From NCBI GenBank assembly GCA_025351675.1, contig JANXVK010000577.1:1-11237 (forward strand): 11,237 nt of DNA, given 5' to 3'. Positions 5,961-11,237 of the stretch are shown here, piece after piece. Position 1 is the stretch's first letter; every line of letters starts with the position of its first letter. The notes under the pieces were generated by a model. The model did no database searches, was not told the DNA's origin, and saw nothing but the letters and a program-made list of their open reading frames with translations. This stretch comes from Rhizobacter sp. (GTDB lineage Bacteria; Pseudomonadota; Gammaproteobacteria; Burkholderiales; Burkholderiaceae_C). The position numbers and the translations under genes are program-made.

Positions 5961-7993
5961 GCCGCCACCGCCAGCGCAGCGCGGCCTTGCAGCAGCGTGA
6001 GCGCGACCTGCCCGTCGCGCCACGCCGATTCGAGCGAGTGCGTGATCGCCTCGAACGCGGCCTCGTCGCGGGCCTGCAGCAGGCGCACGCCGTAGGCACG
6101 GTTGCGGCCGTGGGCCTTTGCCAGATACATCGCAGTGTCGACCAGGTTGATCGCGCGCTCCCACGGAACGCGCAGCAAGTCCGGCCCGATCGGGAAGGTC
6201 GCGAAGCCGATCGACGCCGTCACCGCGATGCGCTGCGCACCGGCGACGACCGGCGTGTGGTCGAGCACGCCGAGCATGCGCTGCGCGAGCGCGTCGACCT
6301 GCTCGGCGCCGAGCGACTGCACGATCACCAGAAACTCCTCGCCGCCCCAGCGCACGATCAGGTCGTCCTCGCGCAGCGTCTCGCGCAGGCGCCGCGCGAC
6401 CTCGACCAGCACCGCATCGCCGGTGCCGTGGCCGTGGCGGTCGTTGATGTGCTTGAAGTGATCGATGTCGATCAGATAGACGGTGCCGCTGAGCTTGCCG
6501 TCGGCGGCGAGCTGGCGCATCGCGGCCTGGAACTGGCGGCGGTTCGCCAAGCCGGTCAGCGGGTCGCGCTCGCCCTGCACTTTCAGCAGCTCGTTGCTGC
6601 TCGACAGCAGCAGGTTGGTGCGGCGCACGCGGCGGTACAGCAGCGCGATCACCGCGAACGAGAGCGCGGCCGCCGCTGCGAGCAGCCACCACAGGCGCTG
6701 TTGGAGGTCGCGCCGGCGCAGCTGCTCGGCCTTGATGTCGTTCTCGCGGCTCAGCAGCACCAGCGCGCGGTTGCGGTGGTCGGCGTCGTACTGTTCCTGC
6801 ATCGCCAGGATCGCCTTCTGCTGGTCGTCGCGCAACACCGTGGTCGCGAGGCGCCGGTGCTGGTGGTAGGCGGCCACCGCGCCCGCCGCGTCGCCGGCTT
6901 TCTCTAGGTAGATGCCGAGTTCGTGCAGGGTGTCGGAAACGCCGGTGACCGAGCCGCGTGCCTCGTCGATCGCGATCGCCTCGCGCACGTAGCGCTTGCC
7001 CAACTCGAGGTGCTGCATCGAGATGTGCGCCAGGCCGATGTTGGCGAGCGCAACCATCTGCGTATTCGGGTCCTTCAGCTCGCGCGCCAGCGGCAGCGCG
7101 CGCTCGGCGGTGGCCAGCGCGGTCTTGTAGTCACCGTTCTTCAAAAAGAAGTCGGCCAGGTTCGCGAGGTAGCGGACCTCGTCGACCTTCGCACCGGCGC
7201 GCCGCGCGTTCGCGATCGCCATCTGGAACGAGCTCAGCTCGCCGAGCAGGTCGCCGAGGCCGTCGAGCACGATGCCGGCGGTGTTGTGCGCGCGCCCGAG
7301 CGCGACCGGGTCGTCGGCCTTGGTGGCCAGCGCGAGGGCCTCCAGGCTCAGGCTGTGCGCGCGTTCGAGCTGTTTCGCGCCGTAGTAGCTGTAGGCCAGC
7401 GCCGTGCGCGCCTCCGACTGCTGCCAGGCCTCGCCGTGCGCATCGGCCAGCGCCAGCGCGGCGTGATTCTGGCGCACCGCCTCTTCGAGTTGCCCGGCTT
7501 TGTCGAGGATGTAGCCGTGCACCGACACGAACCGATAGCGGTCGAGCGGTGCGACCGTCGCGGGCAGCTTCGCAAGCGCCTCGCGCATCATCAGGTCGGC
7601 GCGCTGCAGCTTGCCGTCGCGCGCGACCGAGCGGGCGCGCACGAGGATCGCCGCGGCCGCCGCGGCCGCCGCGTTCGGGGCCTGCGCGTCGCGGCCCCAA
7701 GCTTCGAGCCGTGCGGCCGACGCTTCCATCGCCTCGGGCGGCACGGCTACCGCCAGCATCAGGCCTTGCACGGTGAGCAGCTCGAGCCGCTGGGCGCCGT
7801 GAGCCGGCGTCTCGGGCAGCAATGCTTCGAGCGCCTGCGCGGCCTCGGCATGCCGGGCGCGGCCGAGCTTCTCGAGCGCCAGGATGCGCGGGCCGATGTC
7901 GGCCGCGGCCCACGCCGGGCCGGCCGACAGCGGCGCGAGCAGCGCGAACAGCGTGCAACCGAGCGTCAGGTGGCGGAGCAGGCGACGCAGCAT
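5957..7993 (-). CDS. Periplasmic TPR-domain diguanylate cyclase (GGEEF), first paralogue
   Basis: This 678-residue protein has a signal peptide (about 1-29, ending in PAWA before AADIG). A presumed periplasmic helical region with TPR-like repeats follows (about 35-385): GQLEEAVRQNHAALALADA (167-185), KQLERAHSLSLEALALA (207-223), GDYKTALATAERALPLA (287-303) and GDAAGAVAAYHQHRRLA (367-383). A charged helix leads into one membrane segment (about 435-453), then a linker and a GGDEF domain with DPLTGLANRRQF (477-488), DIDHFKHIND (509-518), inhibitory-site REDD (541-544) and GGEEF (550-554). All features expected for GTP binding, catalysis and product inhibition are present, so an active, feedback-controlled diguanylate cyclase is predicted. 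Its start lies 16 bases after the stop of the MASE3-GGDEF-EAL gene and its stop overlaps the start of the next paralogue, placing it in the middle of a three-gene operon. An eight-alanine run (108-115) is coded by a short tandem repeat. The ligand is unknown. Confidence 0.91.
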   Translation of the reverse strand: MLRRLLRHLTLGCTLFALLAPLSAGPAWAAADIGPRILALEKLGRARHAEAAQALEALLPETPAHGAQRLELLTVQGLMLAVAVPPEAMEASAARLEAWGRDAQAPNAAAAAAAAILVRARSVARDGKLQRADLMMREALAKLPATVAPLDRYRFVSVHGYILDKAGQLEEAVRQNHAALALADAHGEAWQQSEARTALAYSYYGAKQLERAHSLSLEALALATKADDPVALGRAHNTAGIVLDGLGDLLGELSSFQMAIANARRAGAKVDEVRYLANLADFFLKNGDYKTALATAERALPLARELKDPNTQMVALANIGLAHISMQHLELGKRYVREAIAIDEARGSVTGVSDTLHELGIYLEKAGDAAGAVAAYHQHRRLATTVLRDDQQKAILAMQEQYDADHRNRALVLLSRENDIKAEQLRRRDLQQRLWWLLAAAAALSFAVIALLYRRVRRTNLLLSSSNELLKVQGERDPLTGLANRRQFQAAMRQLAADGKLSGTVYLIDIDHFKHINDRHGHGTGDAVLVEVARRLRETLREDDLIVRWGGEEFLVIVQSLGAEQVDALAQRMLGVLDHTPVVAGAQRIAVTASIGFATFPIGPDLLRVPWERAINLVDTAMYLAKAHGRNRAYGVRLLQARDEAAFEAITHSLESAWRDGQVALTLLQGRAALAVAA
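7651..7673. repeat. 9-base tandem repeat coding a polyalanine run
   Basis: The plus-strand unit CCGCGGCCG occurs at 7651-7659 and 7660-7668, followed by a partial copy CCGCG at 7669-7673. On the coding (minus) strand it supplies most of an eight-alanine run, residues 108-115 of the 678-residue TPR-GGDEF protein. Because the unit is three codons long, slippage would change the length of the presumed periplasmic domain without breaking the frame. Confidence 0.8.
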
Positions 7994-8009
7994 CGTCGGT
8001 GCCCCGGCT

Positions 8010-10547
8010 TCACGCCACCAGCGCGGCGCGCGGGGTCTGCGCCAGCAGCGCGGTCAGCGCGTCCTCGGCCATCGGTTTGGCGAAGAAGTAGCCCTGGTAC
8101 TCGTCGCAGCCTTCGTGGCGCAAGAAGTCGAGCTGGTCCTGGCGCTCGACGCCCTCGGCGCACACGTGCAGGCCAAGCGAATGGCCCATCGCGATGATCG
8201 CGCGGGTGAGTGCCGCGTCGCCGGCGTCACCGGGGATGTCGTTGACGAACGAGCGGTCGATCTTCACGCAGTCGACCGGAAAGCGCTTCAGCGCACCGAG
8301 CGACGAGTAGCCGGTGCCGAAGTCGTCCATCGCCAGCCGCACACCGAGTGCCTTCAGGCGGCGCATCGTGGCCTCGGCCTGGTCGGGTTGGTCCATCACC
8401 GCGCTCTCGGTGAGTTCGAGTTCGATCTGGCGCGGTGCGCAGCCGGCCAGTTGCAACATGCCGGCGACCTCGTCGACCAGCTTCGGGTTCTTGAATTGCC
8501 GCGCGCTGACGTTGACCGACATCGTCAGCGCGCCCGCACCGGCCGCCTGCAGGCGCTTGAGCGCGGCGCCGGCCTGGCACATGACCCACGCGCCCATCGG
8601 CACGATCAGTCCGGTCTCTTCCGCGATGTCGATGAAGTGACCGGGCGCGAGCAGGCCGCGCGTGGGGTGCTGCCAGCGCACCAGCGCCTCCATGCCGACC
8701 GGCCGGCCGGTGACGACGTCGACGCGCGGCTGGTAGTGCAGCACGAGCTGGCCGGTGTCGATCGCGGTGCGCAGTTCGAGTTCGAGGTTCAGGCGCGCCT
8801 CGGCCGGCCCGCCGTCGTGCGCGCCGAACAGCGCGAAGCCATCGCGGCCGGCGTCTTTCGCGCGATACATCGCGATATCGGCATGGCGCAACAGGGTTTC
8901 GACATCGGTGCCGTCCTGCGGAAAGATCGCGATGCCGGCCGAGACCGTGACATGGTGCGACATGCCGGTGCGCAGCTCGACCGGCGCGCGCAGTGCACTC
9001 AGGATGCGCTCGGCGATCTCGCTCGCGTGCGCGGCATCGCGCACGTCGTGCAGCAGCAGACACATCTCGTCGCCGCCCATGCGCGCGACCAGGTCCTGCC
9101 CGCGCACGACCTGCTTCATGCGCTTGGCGAGTGTCTGCAGCAGGTGGTCGCCGGCGGCATGGCCAAGCGTGTCGTTGATGACCTTGAAGCGATCCACGTC
9201 GACGAAGATCACCGCGAAGTGGCTGGATGACGAAGAAGCGTCTGGCGCGCTGCGCTCCAGCGCCTTGCCCACCGCCACCTGGAACGCCGCGCGATTCGGC
9301 AAGGTCGTCAGTTGATCGTGTTCGGCCAGAAAGAGCGCGCGGCGCTCGGCCACCATCACGTCGGTGATGTCGCTGCTCAGGATGTAGACGCCGCTGACAT
9401 TGCCGTCGGCATTCACCTTCGGCATGTACATGATGTTGAGCCAGCGCCCGCGCGCGAACTCGACGCCGGTGACGCGGTGATCGATCGCGAAGGTCTGGCC
9501 CGCGAGCGCGCGCTCGATGTGCGGTTGGAGCTGGCCGTAGTGCTCTGCGCCGTAGACCTCGATGGCAGTGCGCCCCAGCATCTCCTCGGGCTTCAGGCCC
9601 AGCCAGCGCTGGTAGTTGCGGTTGACGAACCGGTAGCGCTGATCGCTGTCGATGAATGCGACCATCGCCGGGATGTTGTCGGTGATCGTGCGCAGTTCGT
9701 CTTCGCTGTGGCGCAGCTTCTGGCGCGAGTCGATCAGGCGCTGGTAGGGCGCACGGATGCTGTCGGCGACGATGGTGCGATAGACCATCCAGAAGCCCAG
9801 CACCTTGTAGACGTGGCCGGCGATCAGCGCCAGATCGGTCAGGCGCGTGAAGAGCGTCAGCACGACCTCGCCGATCGCCATCAGCACTGCCGCGCACAGC
9901 AGCGAGACCGCGTCGAACGGCTGCGACGTCGACAGGCGGCGCGCGAAGATCGCGCTGGCGACCAGAAAGATGCCGACCAGCAGGCCCTCGCCAGCGTGCT
10001 TGGCGAAGGTCAGCGACTGGCCGTCGATCACCAGCGCGGGCAGGCTCGCCGGCGCGCCGAAGACCCAGCCGACGAAGAGCAGCACGTACGCCGCTACGCC
10101 CGCCGGCACCCAGCGCGCCCAGCGCGGTTCGTGATCGGCTTGCCACGGCAGCGCCGCCACGCACAGCATCGCCAGCGCGATCAGCAGCCGGCTCGCCATG
10201 AAAAGCGCAGCGGTGCGGCTCGAGGTGTTGGCGTCGAGCAGATCCGGCAGGCCCGGGAACGACAGCATATGGACGAGATCGAGCAGCATCGCGCCGGCGC
10301 AGGCACTGCCGAGCACATGCACGCTGCGCGGCACCTCGAGCTCGCGGCCGTTCCACGCGATCGCGGTGATCGCGCCGCAGACCCCGATCGAGGCCAGTTC
10401 GAGCAGCGTGTGCCACTGCGTGAAACTCAGGCCGGCCCAGACCTCGGGCAGGCGCACCGACCACACCCACAGGCCCAGCATCGGCAGCGCCGCAAGCGCC
10501 AGCAGCGCGGCCTCGCGGCGGTGGCCGCGTGATGCGCCGGTCAGCAT
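8010..10547 (-). CDS. MASE3-PAS-GGDEF-EAL cyclic-di-GMP turnover protein
   Basis: This 845-residue membrane protein has four domains. Residues about 12-265 form a seven- or eight-helix region that fits the MASE3 sensor domain, with HTLLELASI (46-54), DLVHMLSFPGL (90-100), GEVVLTLF (226-233) and GHVYKVLGF (244-252). A PAS domain covers about 281-400. The GGDEF domain (about 408-575) has DVDRFKVIND (450-459), inhibitory-site RGQD (482-485) and GGDEM (491-495), where the usual final Phe is Met. The EAL domain (about 585-835) keeps EAL (620-622), SVNVSARQF (677-685), ELTES (711-715), DDFGTGYSSL (741-750), KIDRSFV (762-768), AEGVE (797-801) and QGYFFAKPM (818-826), so phosphodiesterase activity is predicted. 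Cyclase activity is possible, or the domain may serve as a GTP-binding regulator. ATG 10547 follows a purine-rich GAGCGGGGG stretch. It is the first gene of the three-gene block. MASE3 ligands are not known to me. Confidence 0.92.
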   Translation of the reverse strand: MLTGASRGHRREAALLALAALPMLGLWVWSVRLPEVWAGLSFTQWHTLLELASIGVCGAITAIAWNGRELEVPRSVHVLGSACAGAMLLDLVHMLSFPGLPDLLDANTSSRTAALFMASRLLIALAMLCVAALPWQADHEPRWARWVPAGVAAYVLLFVGWVFGAPASLPALVIDGQSLTFAKHAGEGLLVGIFLVASAIFARRLSTSQPFDAVSLLCAAVLMAIGEVVLTLFTRLTDLALIAGHVYKVLGFWMVYRTIVADSIRAPYQRLIDSRQKLRHSEDELRTITDNIPAMVAFIDSDQRYRFVNRNYQRWLGLKPEEMLGRTAIEVYGAEHYGQLQPHIERALAGQTFAIDHRVTGVEFARGRWLNIMYMPKVNADGNVSGVYILSSDITDVMVAERRALFLAEHDQLTTLPNRAAFQVAVGKALERSAPDASSSSSHFAVIFVDVDRFKVINDTLGHAAGDHLLQTLAKRMKQVVRGQDLVARMGGDEMCLLLHDVRDAAHASEIAERILSALRAPVELRTGMSHHVTVSAGIAIFPQDGTDVETLLRHADIAMYRAKDAGRDGFALFGAHDGGPAEARLNLELELRTAIDTGQLVLHYQPRVDVVTGRPVGMEALVRWQHPTRGLLAPGHFIDIAEETGLIVPMGAWVMCQAGAALKRLQAAGAGALTMSVNVSARQFKNPKLVDEVAGMLQLAGCAPRQIELELTESAVMDQPDQAEATMRRLKALGVRLAMDDFGTGYSSLGALKRFPVDCVKIDRSFVNDIPGDAGDAALTRAIIAMGHSLGLHVCAEGVERQDQLDFLRHEGCDEYQGYFFAKPMAEDALTALLAQTPRAALVA

Positions 10548-10572
10548 CCCCCGCTCGCCGGCGCGTTGCGCT

Positions 10573-10600
10573 CAAATACCGCCTGTGTGAGAGAAGTCAT
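10573..10600 (-). promoter_or_regulatory. Weak candidate promoter for the c-di-GMP operon
   Basis: Reading the minus strand towards the MASE3-GGDEF-EAL gene, ATGACT (10600-10595) could act as a -35 box and TATTTG (10578-10573) as a -10 box, with a 16-base spacer. The match is poor, especially at -10. It is listed because it sits about 26 bases upstream of the start codon in one of the few less GC-rich spots. A distant promoter or an alternative sigma factor is equally possible. Confidence 0.2.
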
Positions 10601-10752
10601 CGCCCCGAGCCTGGTTGCAGTGGCAGCGTCTGGCGCTGCACGCGAACGGCCCGTCGATGGCGATCGGGGTCCTGCGCTGAGTCGTCTTCGGCCGGACCGG
10701 GCGGCGCTTGAGCGATTGTTGGCCGTTGCGTCAAACTATTTGAAAGGATTTG

Positions 10753-10772
10753 GCGGCGTATGCATCCGCCGC
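10753..10772. repeat. Inverted repeat next to the AT-rich patch
   Basis: GCGGCG (10753-10758) and CGCCGC (10767-10772) form perfect six-base arms around the eight-base spacer TATGCATC. It lies directly beside the AT-rich patch in the divergent region, a position suitable for a dimeric regulator's operator. No regulator family can be assigned, and short GC-rich repeats arise readily by chance in DNA of this composition. Confidence 0.35.
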
Positions 10773-10847
10773 GGTGGTCGGGCGCACCGTGGGTGCACAT
10801 CGCCGGTCTGCGGAGCAAGCACCCGGCGCGGGCCGACAATCGCCGCG

Positions 10848-11237
10848 ATGAACCTGCTCCGCGCCCCGCCACGAGCCCTGCCGTGGCTGGCCGCCGCGAG
10901 CGCCGCGGTCGCGATCCTCGCGTCGACCGGCATGCTGCCCGCGCCGCTCGCGTTCGCGTTCAAGCCGCTGACGACGCTGCTGATCCTCGCGTTCGCGTGG
11001 CCGCGCGGCGCCGACGCGCCGAAGCAGCGGCGCTTCATCCGCATCGGGTTGCTGCTGTCGCTGATCGGCGACGTGTTCCGGATGTGGCCGAAAGCGGGTT
11101 TTCTGCCCGGGCTGATCGCGTTCCTGCTCGCGCACCTGGCCTATATCGCGGCCTTCACGGTGCCGCTGCGGCTCGCCGCACGGCCGCTCGTGTTCGTGGG
11201 CTGCGGTGTTGTCGCGCTGCTGATTCTGGTGCAGCTG
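10848..11237 (+). CDS. YhhN-family membrane protein (lysoplasmalogenase-like), partial
   Basis: The first 130 codons are open to the window edge, and the C-terminal part is missing. The protein is strongly hydrophobic, with several membrane segments. It shows YhhN/TMEM86-type motifs: FKPLTTLLI (38-46) at the end of the second helix, SLIGDVFRMWP (71-81) and AFLLAHLAYIAAF (91-103). Characterised family members such as TMEM86B hydrolyse the vinyl-ether bond of lysoplasmalogen. Some bacterial homologues share this activity, but for most the substrate is unproven, so the enzymatic role here is inferred. ATG 10848 is the only in-frame ATG I could find upstream of the first membrane helix. There is no clear Shine-Dalgarno sequence. 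It is transcribed away from the c-di-GMP operon. Confidence 0.85.
   Translation, partial: MNLLRAPPRALPWLAAASAAVAILASTGMLPAPLAFAFKPLTTLLILAFAWPRGADAPKQRRFIRIGLLLSLIGDVFRMWPKAGFLPGLIAFLLAHLAYIAAFTVPLRLAARPLVFVGCGVVALLILVQL

Larger units (their letters stand above)
10548..10847. other. 300-base divergent intergenic region
   Basis: This region separates the c-di-GMP operon from the divergent YhhN-family gene and should hold control signals for both. It contains an AT-rich patch at 10731-10750, out of character with the surrounding DNA. It also holds three small inverted repeats: GCAGCG/CGCTGC (10623-10628 and 10634-10639), GCGGCG/CGCCGC (10753-10758 and 10767-10772), and GCACC/GGTGC (10784-10788 and 10792-10796). 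GACAAT at 10835-10840 could be a -10 box for the plus-strand gene, with no matching -35. I see no convincing gene, tRNA or riboswitch here. Confidence 0.6.

Noticed and set aside
3723..6095. A 790-codon open frame on the plus strand opposite the 694-residue cyclase
   Set aside because: The composition is dominated by Arg, Gln and Ala with no domain. It mirrors the third-position GC bias of the real minus-strand gene.
5961..6692. Upstream extension of the second TPR-GGDEF gene to 6692
   Set aside because: The extension lies wholly inside the GGDEF coding region of the upstream gene, is arginine-rich, and would bury the clear signal peptide that begins at ATG 5960.
8227..10575. A 782-codon minus-strand open frame overlapping the MASE3-GGDEF-EAL gene
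   Set aside because: It is an out-of-frame shadow rich in Arg and Ala with no motif. The 845-residue frame contains four recognised domains.
10617..10640. Possible sigma-54 promoter around TGGCAGCGTCTGGCGCTGCA
   Set aside because: The GG and GC elements are not spaced as required for the -24/-12 consensus.
10706..10734. TTGACG (10734-10729, minus strand) as a -35 box for the c-di-GMP operon
   Set aside because: No hexamer resembling TATAAT is found 15-18 bases downstream, so it does not form a credible promoter.
10760..11237. Plus-strand frame from ATG 10760 preceded by AAAGGA (10743-10748)
   Set aside because: It has a Shine-Dalgarno-like sequence, but the product is a featureless Arg/Ala-rich shadow of the YhhN-family gene in another frame.
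1..11237. CRISPR arrays, insertion sequences, tRNA or rRNA genes, phage or defence genes
   Set aside because: I saw no regularly spaced direct repeats, no transposase-like protein, no cloverleaf sequence with CCA end and no terminal inverted repeats. The window reads as ordinary chromosome.

Overview
The window is very GC-rich chromosomal DNA with closely packed genes. The ATP synthase genes atpD and atpC at the left edge, a Rep-type helicase and several large cyclic-di-GMP proteins point to a beta-proteobacterium. I would guess Burkholderiales, near the Rubrivivax/Leptothrix/Rhizobacter group, but that placement is inferred from gene content, base composition and protein style only. No mobile element, CRISPR array, tRNA or rRNA is visible.

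Left part (1-3778): The end of atpD (F1 beta subunit) is followed by atpC (epsilon subunit) and a strong intrinsic terminator that closes the ATP synthase operon. On the opposite strand lies a gene for an AEC-family (auxin efflux carrier-like) membrane transporter, whose stop codon falls inside the T-tract of that terminator. It is divergent from rep, a complete superfamily 1A 3'-to-5' DNA helicase gene.

Middle part (3779-10547): A 97-base spacer with three consecutive dyad symmetries separates rep from a convergent three-gene block on the minus strand. In order of transcription the block encodes: (i) an 845-residue MASE3-PAS-GGDEF-EAL membrane protein, predicted to both make and degrade c-di-GMP; (ii) a 678-residue protein with signal peptide, TPR-like periplasmic region, one membrane helix and GGEEF diguanylate cyclase; (iii) a 694-residue paralogue of (ii). 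Spacing is 16 bases between the first two, and the last two overlap by 4 bases (ATGA), so one transcript with translational coupling is likely. All three GGDEF domains keep an RxxD inhibitory site, and the EAL domain keeps its signature motifs. This looks like a local c-di-GMP module: one membrane-embedded sensor with opposing activities and two cyclases that could read periplasmic signals through diverged TPR domains.

Right part (10548-11237): A 300-base intergenic region, divergent between the c-di-GMP block and the next gene, contains an unusually AT-rich patch and inverted repeats but no convincing promoter. A YhhN-family (lysoplasmalogenase-like) membrane protein gene begins at 10848 and runs off the window.

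The most notable content is the three-gene c-di-GMP operon. Each protein type belongs to recognised families. What may be undescribed is the combination, the tandem duplication and the divergence of the sensor domains.
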